This document shows positions 24,447 to 32,423 of a DNA stretch of 64,000 bases, one piece after another. Each line of letters begins with the position of its first letter. The first letter of the stretch is position 1. The position numbers and the translations under genes were made by a program. This DNA comes from CALNZV01 sp942491115 (GTDB taxonomy: Bacteria; Desulfobacterota; Desulfobacteria; Desulfobacterales; UBA5852): the NCBI GenBank assembly GCA_942491115.1, contig CALNZV010000007.1:682001-746000 (forward strand). The letters run 5' to 3'. The notes under the pieces are model-generated. The model saw only the letters and a list, made by a program, of their open reading frames with translations, was not told the DNA's origin and made no database searches.

Positions 24447-25133
24447 TCAGCGGTTTCCGGACAGTTCGTCGAGGAATCGGTCGAAGAATTCGGCCATGAA
24501 CCGGTGGCGGTCATCGGCCATCTGTCTGCCGGTGTCGGTGAGCATTCGATTCTTGATCTTGGAGAGCTTGAACCGATACTCCCGGTATCCGGTATCATCC
24601 CGGGTGTAGGGCTTGGTCCCGTCGATACAATGCTCCGGATTGTGCAGCATGGCGCCCTGCTCCCCGGCAAAGAGATAGGTTCTGGCGATCCCCACCGCAC
24701 CGATGGCATCGAGCTTGTCCGCGTCGAAGAGCACCCGCGCCTCCGTGGACTGAGGCTGTTTTCCGCCCCTGAATCGATGGGTGGCGATGCAGTGAAGGAT
24801 GGCATCGGTCTGCGCCTGGGTCAACGGCAAGGGTTCCAGAAGGCCCCGGGAAAGCTCGACGCCCTTTTCGGCGTGGCAAACGGCTCCCCGGCTTCGGTCC
24901 TGATGCCCCCGTCCGATATCGTGAAGATAGGCCGCCGACAGCAGCACCGGCATATTCGCTCCCTCAACAGGCCCCATGCGGCGGCAAAGACGGCAGACGC
25001 GCATCGTATGCTCCCAGTCGTGACTGCCCCTGGGACCGGAAAAAAAGCCTTCAGCCAGGGCTTTCACCTCCCTTACCAGAAGGGGGTCGGTTCCGGGCAT
25101 TTTTCGGGGAGCAAAACCGTCTGGCAACGTCAT
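24447..25133 (-). CDS. HD-domain phosphohydrolase
   Basis: The 228-residue protein has the HD metal-dependent phosphohydrolase pattern. GSHDWEHTMRV holds His38 and His42, AAYLHDIGR holds the His71-Asp72 pair, a His lies at CHAEKG, and the Asp-rich block FDADKLDAIGAVGIAR at about 136-151 is typical of the YedJ-like group. These enzymes hydrolyse nucleotide phosphates; the substrate is unknown. It is cytoplasmic. Its ATG overlaps the stop of the upstream PPOX gene (ATGA), so the two are translationally coupled. It ends about 180 bp before the IMP cyclohydrolase start. Confidence 0.85.
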   Translation of the reverse strand: MTLPDGFAPRKMPGTDPLLVREVKALAEGFFSGPRGSHDWEHTMRVCRLCRRMGPVEGANMPVLLSAAYLHDIGRGHQDRSRGAVCHAEKGVELSRGLLEPLPLTQAQTDAILHCIATHRFRGGKQPQSTEARVLFDADKLDAIGAVGIARTYLFAGEQGAMLHNPEHCIDGTKPYTRDDTGYREYRFKLSKIKNRMLTDTGRQMADDRHRFMAEFFDRFLDELSGNR

Positions 25134-25633
25134 GACGACGATACCCCTGGGGGGATATCGGTCGCCGTTCTTCCCGGTGCCGGAGACTGCTTGCCGCTGA
25201 TAGCGGTGATTCGAACCCGCACGACCGCCGTTCGCTGGATGTCGGCCTCTCGGTATCCCGTCCCCGATCCACCGTAGTGGGCCATGATCAGGTTCAGGGC
25301 CCTGCGCTTCTCATCGGAATCCGCTACAACGTCGGCAATGCCCTCGGCGATTACGCTGCGAAATCGGAATCCCCAGTTACAGGGCCTTTCGGAAGCCACC
25401 GCCCCCCCCGCGTCGACGAAGGCAATGCTGACTCGGTTGTTTTTGGCGATCAGATCGAGTTTTCGTCCCGACACCGCCGAATGAAGGTAGACATGATCGC
25501 CTTCGACCCCGAAACACAGGGGCACGCCGTAGGGTTGCCCACCGTCGCAAAGAGACAGCACACAAAAAGCGGATGCATTCAACACCGCATCAATGTCACT
25601 GGGGTTGTCAATCGCCTTATCCGATCGTCTCAT
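25130..25633 (-). CDS. Pyridoxamine-5'-phosphate-oxidase-like flavin-binding protein (NimA type)
   Basis: From the ATG at 25633 the protein has 167 residues and a split-barrel PPOX fold of the Nim type. It starts MRRSDKAIDN, followed by FCVLSLCDGGQPYGVPLCF, where Nim proteins bind FMN, and YLHSAVSGRKLDLIAKNNRVS. The SVIAEGIADVV strand and YREADIQRTAVVRVRI complete the barrel. Such proteins are flavin reductases, some linked with nitroimidazole resistance in anaerobes; the role here is unproven. An upstream extension to 25786 is open but unlikely. An AT-rich stretch separates it from mraZ. Confidence 0.82.
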   Translation of the reverse strand: MRRSDKAIDNPSDIDAVLNASAFCVLSLCDGGQPYGVPLCFGVEGDHVYLHSAVSGRKLDLIAKNNRVSIAFVDAGGAVASERPCNWGFRFRSVIAEGIADVVADSDEKRRALNLIMAHYGGSGTGYREADIQRTAVVRVRITAISGKQSPAPGRTATDIPPGVSSS

Positions 25634-25806
25634 ATCCCGAATCGCCTTGCGGTCGAGCGCCCTCTGCTCTTTGTCATTGGTTCCGTTCCGAAGGGGAAAG
25701 GCTGGAGAGGCCGAGTCCACAGCGACATGGTGGTAGCGGCTTTGCCCGGGGCTGTCAAGGCAACACCGAGGCGGGCATCGCCTCACCGATCATAGATTTA
25801 TTATTA

Positions 25807-25821
25807 TCCACAATACTCCAC
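25807..25821 (-). promoter_or_regulatory. Mirrored MraZ-box-like pair
   Basis: On the minus strand, two GTGGA units with a 10-bp period occupy 25821-25807 (TCCAC at 25807-25811 and 25817-25821 on the plus strand). Sequence and period equal those of the plus-strand MraZ operator 115-150 bp away. It faces the PPOX gene. Confidence 0.4.
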
Positions 25822-25840
25822 TATCCATTGAATCTATGTT

Positions 25841-25855
25841 TAATGTTTAACATTA
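25841..25855. promoter_or_regulatory. Perfect palindrome TAATGTT-T-AACATTA
   Basis: A 15-bp perfect palindrome with a single central base. The half-site TTAACATTA (25847-25855) recurs as a direct repeat at 25875-25883. The form suits a dimeric repressor. Confidence 0.45.
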
Positions 25856-25935
25856 CAAAATTATTAAGAAAAAATTAACATTAGATTTCATTTTCTCTTG
25901 ACTTTGTGCTCATAATATTCCATATGACCTAAAAA

Positions 25936-25960
25936 GTGGATAAAGGTGGATAAAAGAGGG
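25936..25960 (+). promoter_or_regulatory. MraZ operator (three 10-bp-spaced repeats)
   Basis: GTGGA (25936-25940), GTGGA (25946-25950) and GAGGG (25956-25960) repeat with a 10-bp period. This is the known layout of MraZ boxes: TGGG-like repeats with 5-bp spacers before mraZ. The third repeat, GAGGGG, also serves as ribosome-binding site for the GTG start at 25966. Confidence 0.65.
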
Positions 25961-25965
25961 GAATC

Positions 25966-26412
25966 GTGTTCAGAGGCACTTCATTCCATACCATCGACAC
26001 CAAAGGAAGAATCATCATTCCCGCCCGGTTCCGGGATGTGATCAAAGCTGGAGGGGGCAACGGTGTGATGGTGACCCAGCTGGACAGTTGTTTAAAGGCT
26101 TACCCTTACGGCGAGTGGAGAGCTATTGAGGATCGAATCCGATCCATGGTCATAAGAAATGACAGCCTCCGACGATTCCGTCGCCTCTTTGTGGGCGGTG
26201 CATACGAGTGCCCCTGCGACAAGCAGGATCGAATCCTCCTCCCCCCGATCCACAGGGACTATGCGGAGTTGAACAAACATATCGTTCTGGTCGGGGTTCT
26301 CGATCATTTCGAAATATGGTCGAAGGAGGGCTGGCAGCAGGAGGCCCTTCAATTGGCGGAGGATCTCAAGCGGGACGACGTGAAAGTCGACATCGCCAAC
26401 CTGGGGCTCTGA
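25966..26412 (+). CDS. mraZ: Transcriptional regulator MraZ
   Basis: The 148-residue protein is the DNA-binding regulator that heads most dcw clusters. It holds two SpoVT/AbrB-like units: DTKGRIIIPARFRDVI near the start and DKQDRILLPPIHRDYAEL at about 85-102. In other bacteria, MraZ forms a ring and represses its own operon by binding spaced GTGGG-like repeats. Such repeats lie immediately upstream. The GTG start is supported by GAGGGG 5 nt before it and by the family N-terminus FRGTSFHTIDTKGR. The rsmH gene follows after 3 bp. Confidence 0.95.
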   Translation: MFRGTSFHTIDTKGRIIIPARFRDVIKAGGGNGVMVTQLDSCLKAYPYGEWRAIEDRIRSMVIRNDSLRRFRRLFVGGAYECPCDKQDRILLPPIHRDYAELNKHIVLVGVLDHFEIWSKEGWQQEALQLAEDLKRDDVKVDIANLGL

Positions 26413-26415
26413 CCC

Positions 26416-27354
26416 ATGGCCTACCGACACGTACCGTGCATGTCGGAAGAGGTGATGGCTTATCTGGCCTGCAGTCCGGGTAAAATCATGGTCGACGGCA
26501 CCATCGGCGGCGCCGGCCATTCTCGACTCATCTGCAGGACCATTCAGCCCGGCGGTCAACTGATCGCCATCGACCGGGACCCGGATGCATTGAGGCATGC
26601 CGAGACTGAACTCGAGCCCTGGTTGGACAACCTTCACCTGATCAACGACACCTTCGCCAATCTCCCGGAAATTCTGGATGGATTGGGCATTTCTCAAGTC
26701 CATGGCATCCTGCTTGATCTCGGTATTTCCCGGGACCAGATTGAAACCAGCGGCAGAGGCTTCAGCTTCCAGCGCGACGACCCCTTGGACATGCGCATGG
26801 ATGGCCGAACAGGCGCTCCCGCAGAACACTTGGTCAACACCCTTCCCGAGAAGGAACTGGTGGGGCTCTTTCAGGACTACGGAGAGGAACGATTTGCACG
26901 GCGCATCGCCAGCGCCATCGTCAGAGACAGACAATCCCAGCCCATTTCCCGGAGCAACCAGCTCGCAGCGATCGTCAAGAAGGCGGTTCCTGTCAATCGT
27001 CGCGCCAAGCGTTCCCTTCACCCGGCGACCCGGGTTTTCATGGCGCTCCGAATCGCCGTCAATAGGGAACTGGAGCACCTGGACCGCTTTCTGGCCAGGG
27101 CCCAAGACTGCCTCAAACCCGGAGGGCGGCTGTGCATTCTGTCCTTTCATTCCCTTGAGGACCGTCGCGTCAAACACCGCTTCAGGGACATGGCCACCGG
27201 ATGCACCTGCCCGACATCCATGCCGATCTGCCAGTGTCAGGGACGGCCGGTGGCACGACTCCTGACCCGACGGGTGGTGAGGCCCTCGGAAGCCGAAGTG
27301 CAGGCGAATCCTCTGGCCCGAAGTACCCGATTGCGCGCCATTGAAAAACTATAG
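26416..27354 (+). CDS. rsmH: 16S rRNA m4C1402 methyltransferase RsmH
   Basis: The 312-residue SAM-dependent enzyme methylates N4 of C1402 in 16S rRNA. It starts with HVPCMSEEVM, then the SAM loop VDGTIGGAGHSRLI at about 25-38. It continues with LDLGISRDQIETSGRGFSF, the DPLDMRMD block, and the C-terminal LSFHSLEDRRVKHRFR. Near the end a CTCPTSMPICQCQG stretch replaces the usual short Cys motif region, which is common in the family. It is cytoplasmic, full length, and translationally close to mraZ (3 bp) and ftsL (9 bp). Confidence 0.95.
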   Translation: MAYRHVPCMSEEVMAYLACSPGKIMVDGTIGGAGHSRLICRTIQPGGQLIAIDRDPDALRHAETELEPWLDNLHLINDTFANLPEILDGLGISQVHGILLDLGISRDQIETSGRGFSFQRDDPLDMRMDGRTGAPAEHLVNTLPEKELVGLFQDYGEERFARRIASAIVRDRQSQPISRSNQLAAIVKKAVPVNRRAKRSLHPATRVFMALRIAVNRELEHLDRFLARAQDCLKPGGRLCILSFHSLEDRRVKHRFRDMATGCTCPTSMPICQCQGRPVARLLTRRVVRPSEAEVQANPLARSTRLRAIEKL

Positions 27355-27363
27355 GGACAAGAT

Positions 27364-27657
27364 ATGGCGGGAAATAACAAGCAGCGCCCGGCGGGAGGGC
27401 GAAACACCATGATCTGGCTGACCATCATCGGCCTCTTCGTGGTGGAGCTCTTCGCCTATACGTGGTGCCGTGTGGAATGCACCCGGGTCGGCTACGACAT
27501 CGAAAACGAACTGCGACTGCGGCAGCGACAGGCGGCTGCCCGAAAGAACCTGACGATCGAATTGGCCCGCCTGAAATCCCCCGGCCGCATCGAGCGGCTG
27601 GGCAGATCGATGGGGCTGATGCCGCCGGGCACCGGCCAGATAAAGGTCATCCCATGA
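27364..27657 (+). CDS. ftsL: Cell division protein FtsL
   Basis: The 97-residue bitopic membrane protein has a short basic cytoplasmic N-terminus, one membrane span at about 17-34 (MIWLTIIGLFVVELFAYTW), and a periplasmic coiled coil (ENELRLRQRQAAARKNLTIE). It ends in the segment IERLGRSMGLMPPGTGQIKVI typical of FtsL. It would join FtsB and FtsQ in the divisome. Sequence conservation of FtsL is low, so the call rests on size, topology and its invariant position between rsmH and ftsI. Its stop overlaps the ftsI start (ATGA). Confidence 0.85.
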   Translation: MAGNNKQRPAGGRNTMIWLTIIGLFVVELFAYTWCRVECTRVGYDIENELRLRQRQAAARKNLTIELARLKSPGRIERLGRSMGLMPPGTGQIKVIP

Positions 27658-29390
27658 AACGAAAGCGCAGCAGCCGCATCCAGATAAGGATTTCCCTGGT
27701 GGGAATCGCTTTCACCGCCATGCTGGCCGCTGTCGTGGCCAGGGCGGTCCATGTCCAGTTGTTCATGGATGACGTCCTCTCCCGAAAAGCCGCCGAACAG
27801 TATGAAAAAACCATTCGCGTCACCGGTAAAAGGGGCACGATCTACGACACCCGTTTGAGAGAACTGGCCGTCAGCACCGAAAGCACGTCTCTTGCTGCCT
27901 ATCCAAACCGAATCAAAAGCCCTGAAAAAGCAGCCCAACAGCTGTCCCGAATCCTGGATATGAACCCCAGGGCTCTCTCGGGGACGCTGAAAAAGACCAA
28001 GTCCTTCGTATGGGTCAAGCGCCATATCTCCCCCCAGGAAGCCAAGGCGATACGCCAGATCGGCATCGAGGGGGTGGATTTCATCCCCGAGCACGGCCGC
28101 TACTATCCCAACCGAAGCCTGGCCGCTCAGCTTATCGGGTTTTCCGGCATCGACGGGGACGGCCTCGAGGGCATCGAGTTCGATTACGATAGGGAACTCC
28201 GGGGGGGTCGTGTGATGTTCACGGTGCTCAAGGATGCCCGGGGCCGCGGTTTCGACGGGGAACGGTCGGTCATGTTCAGCCAGGGGGGCAACGACATCGT
28301 GCTCACCATCGACCGGACCGTCCAGCATATCACTGAATCCGCCCTGGAGGATGCCGTCACCGGCTGCCGGGCGGCATCAGGGATGGCTGTGGTGATGGTG
28401 CCGGTCACCGGTGAAGTGCTGGCCATGGCCAATTTCCCACCCTTCAATCCCAATGTGTTTACCCGCTACGGAACCGGCCAGCGGCGAAACCGGACGGTTA
28501 CCGATGCCTTCGAACCGGGTTCGACCATGAAGATATTCACGGCTGCGGCGGCCATCGACAGCGGGAAATTGACCCCCCACAGCATTTTTTTCTGCGAGAA
28601 CGGCAAATACCGCATCGGCCGCCACACCATCCACGACACCAAACCCCATGGATGGCTCTCCCTTCAGAGGATCATCAAGTACTCGAGCAATATCGGAACC
28701 GCCAAGGTGGCGCACGCCATCGGGGGCAAAACGCTCCATAGCACCCTGGCTCGATTGGGCTTCGGCAAGAAAACCGGCGTGGACTACCCGGGAGAGACGG
28801 CCGGCCGGCTGACCAATCATTCCAAGTGGCAGTCCTTCGACACCGCCGCCATCTCCTTCGGCCAGGGAATGTCCGTATCGGCCCTTCAACTGGTCACCGC
28901 CGTATCGGCAGTGGCCAACGGCGGCACTCTGATGCGGCCGTACCTCATCAAGGCCGTCATCAGTCCCACCGGTGACCCCCTGAAGGCGTTCGGCCCCAGG
29001 GAAGACGGGCAGGCCATGTCCCGGAAAACCGCCAGAGCCGTCACCCGGATGATGCGTATGGTAGTCGAGGCGAACGGCACGGGCACCAAAGCACAGCCCG
29101 AGGGATATACCGCCTGTGGAAAAACAGGAACCGCCCAGAAGATCGGGGAGTCCGGCACCTACGCCAAGGGAATGTATGTATCCTCTTTTGTGGGGTTTGC
29201 CCCGGTGGAACACCCGGAGCTTGCCGTGCTGGTGGTCATCGACGAGCCCAAGGACGAGCATTACGGAGGCATTGTCGCCGGACCGGCCTTTCGTCGGATC
29301 GTTCAGGAGACATTGACCTACCTCAACGTTGCACCAAGTCCGGATGCGGGTGGCATGACCGTATCCCGTGAGACGGGAATCAGAGGGTGA
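27654..29390 (+). CDS. ftsI: Septal transpeptidase FtsI (PBP3)
   Basis: From the ATG at 27654 the protein has 578 residues and is the class B penicillin-binding protein that cross-links septal peptidoglycan. One membrane span (about 13-33) is followed by the pedestal beginning RGTIYDTRLRELA. The transpeptidase has the catalytic Ser289 in STMK (289-292), SSN at 343-345 and KTGT at 489-492. It overlaps ftsL by 4 bp upstream and murE by 4 bp downstream, so translation of all three is coupled. It works in the periplasm with FtsW, coded at 34893. Confidence 0.95.
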   Translation: MKRKRSSRIQIRISLVGIAFTAMLAAVVARAVHVQLFMDDVLSRKAAEQYEKTIRVTGKRGTIYDTRLRELAVSTESTSLAAYPNRIKSPEKAAQQLSRILDMNPRALSGTLKKTKSFVWVKRHISPQEAKAIRQIGIEGVDFIPEHGRYYPNRSLAAQLIGFSGIDGDGLEGIEFDYDRELRGGRVMFTVLKDARGRGFDGERSVMFSQGGNDIVLTIDRTVQHITESALEDAVTGCRAASGMAVVMVPVTGEVLAMANFPPFNPNVFTRYGTGQRRNRTVTDAFEPGSTMKIFTAAAAIDSGKLTPHSIFFCENGKYRIGRHTIHDTKPHGWLSLQRIIKYSSNIGTAKVAHAIGGKTLHSTLARLGFGKKTGVDYPGETAGRLTNHSKWQSFDTAAISFGQGMSVSALQLVTAVSAVANGGTLMRPYLIKAVISPTGDPLKAFGPREDGQAMSRKTARAVTRMMRMVVEANGTGTKAQPEGYTACGKTGTAQKIGESGTYAKGMYVSSFVGFAPVEHPELAVLVVIDEPKDEHYGGIVAGPAFRRIVQETLTYLNVAPSPDAGGMTVSRETGIRG

Positions 29391-30964
29391 AACTCTCCAA
29401 CCTCCTGACATCGCTGACTTTAGAGAGTGACCGCTCACCCATGGTGCAAGGGATACCGGACTCGGCCCCGGGGGCGGACCCCGAGATTCTCTCCCTTCAC
29501 TACCGCTCACAGGATGTGACGCCGGGGGGACTGTTTGTCGCCATCCGCGGCCTGACCGCCGATGGGCACGATTTTGCCGGGGACGCTGTCCGGCGGGGCG
29601 CCGTGGCCGTTGTCGCCGAAACACCTGTCCATGTCCCGGCCGCGGTCGTTCGTGTCTCAGACAGCCGGCGGGCCCTTGCCGATCTGGCAGCCGCCTTTTA
29701 CAGCCACCCGAGCGATGGATTGACTGTGATCGGCGTTACCGGCACCAACGGCAAAACGACGGTCACTTACCTCATCGAGAGCATCCTGTCCGCAGCGGGT
29801 CATCGGACGGGGGTCATCGGCACGGTCAACATCCGGTACCCGGGAACCGCCATGGACAGCAGCCGAACCACACCGGAGTCCCTGGATATACAACGGCATC
29901 TTTCCCGGATGCGGGCTGTCGGCTGCACCCATGCCATTTTGGAGGCCGCCTCCCACGGCATTGCCCTCGATCGGCTGGCCCAGATCCGGTTCGACGTGGC
30001 GGCATTTACCAATCTGACCCAGGACCACTTGGATTTCCACAGGGATATGGAGCGCTACTGGGCAGCCAAGAGGCGGCTCTTTACCGACCTGCTGAGACAT
30101 GGACCCAAAGCCCAAGCCGCCGTCGCCGTCATCAATCGTGACGATGCCAGAGGACGGGAGCTCTTCGACAGCCTCACCGGACCCAAGCTGTCTTTCGGTC
30201 ATGCCCCCGATTGCGACGTCCACCCTGTCCGGCACCGGAGCGATTTGAGGGGCATCCGCGCCACCCTATCCACGGGCGGAGGCGCCGTGGCGATCACCTC
30301 TAAAATGGTCGGCCACCACAACCTGGAGAACATGCTCTGCGCCGCCGGGGTGGCTGTTGCGTTGGGGATTCCGACCGAAATCATTGCATCGGGCATCGAA
30401 GGCGCAGCCGCAGCCCCCGGACGGCTCGAACCGGTGAGGGATCCGTCGGGCCGATTCGTCTTCGTGGATTATGCCCACACGCCTGACGCCCTGGAAAATG
30501 TTCTGAACGCCCTGAATGCCGTTAAAACAAGGCATCTCATCTGCGTATTCGGATGCGGCGGCGACCGGGACCGCCAAAAACGGCCTCTGATGGGCGCGAT
30601 CGCGGTCCGGCTGAGCGATCTGGCGGTGGTGACGTCAGACAACCCTCGGTCCGAACCCCCACTGAGCATCATCGACGATATTTTGAAAGGCATCGACGAT
30701 TCCGCCGATACCGCTCCGAGCGGCATGAACCAGCCATCCGGCTCTGGACGGCCCTGTTTTCTGGTAGAGCCTGACAGACGGAAGGCTATCCATATCGCCC
30801 TTTCGGAGGCGGCGGCTGGCGACATCGTCCTCATCGCGGGGAAAGGCCATGAACGCTATCAGATCGTGGGTGATCGCACCCTTCACTTCGACGACCGTGA
30901 GGAAGCGATGGCGGTCCTTCAGCAATCCGTTCAATTTTCTGCCGGCGCGACGACACCTCGCTAA
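29387..30964 (+). CDS. murE: UDP-MurNAc-L-Ala-D-Glu:meso-DAP ligase MurE
   Basis: The 525-residue ATP-dependent ligase adds the third residue to the peptidoglycan precursor. The P-loop VTGTNGKTTVTYLIE is at about 117-131. The motif SDNPRSEPP at about 420 is the meso-diaminopimelate specificity signature (DNPR), so a DAP-type wall is expected. The end holds AGKGHERYQ, as in other MurE proteins. The GTG start overlaps the ftsI stop (GTGA). The N-terminus (about residues 1-40) has an unusual Pro/Asp-rich insert but the core is complete. Confidence 0.95.
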   Translation: MKLSNLLTSLTLESDRSPMVQGIPDSAPGADPEILSLHYRSQDVTPGGLFVAIRGLTADGHDFAGDAVRRGAVAVVAETPVHVPAAVVRVSDSRRALADLAAAFYSHPSDGLTVIGVTGTNGKTTVTYLIESILSAAGHRTGVIGTVNIRYPGTAMDSSRTTPESLDIQRHLSRMRAVGCTHAILEAASHGIALDRLAQIRFDVAAFTNLTQDHLDFHRDMERYWAAKRRLFTDLLRHGPKAQAAVAVINRDDARGRELFDSLTGPKLSFGHAPDCDVHPVRHRSDLRGIRATLSTGGGAVAITSKMVGHHNLENMLCAAGVAVALGIPTEIIASGIEGAAAAPGRLEPVRDPSGRFVFVDYAHTPDALENVLNALNAVKTRHLICVFGCGGDRDRQKRPLMGAIAVRLSDLAVVTSDNPRSEPPLSIIDDILKGIDDSADTAPSGMNQPSGSGRPCFLVEPDRRKAIHIALSEAAAGDIVLIAGKGHERYQIVGDRTLHFDDREEAMAVLQQSVQFSAGATTPR

Positions 30965-30992
30965 AGGCGCTATTGCCGGACGGAGAGACGTT

Positions 30993-32411
30993 ATGGGAAC
31001 CCCTTGGACAGTTGCCGATATACTTGACGCCACGGGCGGGCAATTGATTTCCGGCCATAGGGAGCTTGGAATCGAAGGCGTCGGCATCGACTCACGGCGA
31101 ATCAGTCCCGATGAAGCGTTCGTTGCCATCGTTGGGGAGACCCATGACGGCCATCGGTTTCTCCCTGAAGTGGTCGCCGCCGGCGTGAGATGCGTGGTGG
31201 TGGCGGAAGACCGAACGGCCCTGCTGCCGACGGCCGACGGCCACCCGATGGAATTGGCGGTAGTGGCCGTTTCCGATACCACGAAAGCCCTGGGTGAACT
31301 GGCGGCCCATCACCGTCAGCGGATCGGCGTTCCCGTCGTTGCGCTGACGGGTTCCAATGGAAAGACCACCACCCGAGCAATGACCCAGGAGGTGTTGTCA
31401 ACCCGCTTTTCGGTGATGGCGACCATCGGAAACTTCAACAACCCCATCGGCCTTCCCTTGACCCTCCTCCGTCTTAATAAATCCCATGATGTCGCCGTGG
31501 TCGAACTGGGCATGAATCACCCGGGAGAAATCGACACCCTCGGCGCCATCGCCGACCCGGATGTGGGGATCATCACCAACATCGCTCCCGCTCATCTGGA
31601 AGGTCTGGGGACCATCGACGGAGTGAGGGATGCCAAAGGAGAGCTTCTCGCGAGGATCCGGAAAGACGGCACGGCGCTTCTCAATGCCGATGACCCGAAG
31701 GTGCAGGAACTGGTGCCCCGGTCGCCGGTTCGCACCCGCCTCTACGGAACATCACCCGCAGCGACCATACGGGCGGACGAGATCACTGAAACTCCCGGAG
31801 GTGTCTCCTTTCTGCTGATTACCCCCGAGGCCTCGAAAACGGTTCAGCTGGCGGTGCACGGCCGCTTCATGGTTTCCAATGCCCTGGCCGCAGCGGCGGC
31901 GGGCCACGCCATGGGTCTGACGGCAACCCAGATTGCGATCGGTCTCGAACGATTCCGACCGGTCAAAGGGCGGATGGAAATCAAGCAGGCGGGAGGTATC
32001 CACATCATCGATGACACGTACAATGCCAACCCCGCCTCCATGACGGCGGCTCTCGATACCCTGTCCACCCTCAGGGGCAGCCATAGAAGCATTGCAGTGC
32101 TCGGAGACATGCTCGAGCTGGGAGCCGCCTCGGCCGCTTTGCACCGGGAGATCGGCGAACGGGCGGCTCGATCCGGGATCAGCCGACTCTTCGCGGCGGG
32201 AGACCACGCCGGAGATATGGTCGAGGGGGCAATGGCAGGCGGACTGGCTGCGGATCGGCTGGTGACGGGTAAGGTCGAGAGCCTCATTGCCGACCTCGGG
32301 GACCAGGCGGCAGCCGGTGACTGGATTTTGATCAAAGGCTCCAGAGGCATGCGGATGGAGCGAATCGTCCAGGCCCTCATTGACACATTCACAGACACGG
32401 AAATCCGATAG
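30993..32411 (+). CDS. murF: UDP-MurNAc-tripeptide:D-Ala-D-Ala ligase MurF
   Basis: From the ATG at 30993, which has CGGAGAG upstream, the protein has 472 residues. MurF completes the pentapeptide with D-Ala-D-Ala. The ATP loop VALTGSNGKTTTRAM is at about 112-126, ATIGNFNNPIGLPLTLL follows, and IIDDTYNANPASM and VLGDMLELG mark the C-terminal Rossmann domain. An upstream in-frame extension to 30849 overlaps murE and is not supported. The gap to murE is 28 bp. It is cytoplasmic. No ddl gene, which would supply D-Ala-D-Ala, is found in this cluster. Confidence 0.95.
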   Translation: MGTPWTVADILDATGGQLISGHRELGIEGVGIDSRRISPDEAFVAIVGETHDGHRFLPEVVAAGVRCVVVAEDRTALLPTADGHPMELAVVAVSDTTKALGELAAHHRQRIGVPVVALTGSNGKTTTRAMTQEVLSTRFSVMATIGNFNNPIGLPLTLLRLNKSHDVAVVELGMNHPGEIDTLGAIADPDVGIITNIAPAHLEGLGTIDGVRDAKGELLARIRKDGTALLNADDPKVQELVPRSPVRTRLYGTSPAATIRADEITETPGGVSFLLITPEASKTVQLAVHGRFMVSNALAAAAAGHAMGLTATQIAIGLERFRPVKGRMEIKQAGGIHIIDDTYNANPASMTAALDTLSTLRGSHRSIAVLGDMLELGAASAALHREIGERAARSGISRLFAAGDHAGDMVEGAMAGGLAADRLVTGKVESLIADLGDQAAAGDWILIKGSRGMRMERIVQALIDTFTDTEIR

Positions 32412-32423
32412 GAGCGCCGGTCG

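Larger units (their letters stand above)
25634..25965 (+). other. AT-rich divergent control region before the dcw cluster
   Basis: No gene is seen. The part from about 25790 to 25960 is very AT-rich against a GC-rich background. It holds the MraZ operator, a mirrored GTGGA pair, the palindrome at 25841-25855 and a weak promoter candidate (TTGACT at 25898-25903 with CATATG at 25921-25926, 17-nt spacer). Confidence 0.5.
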
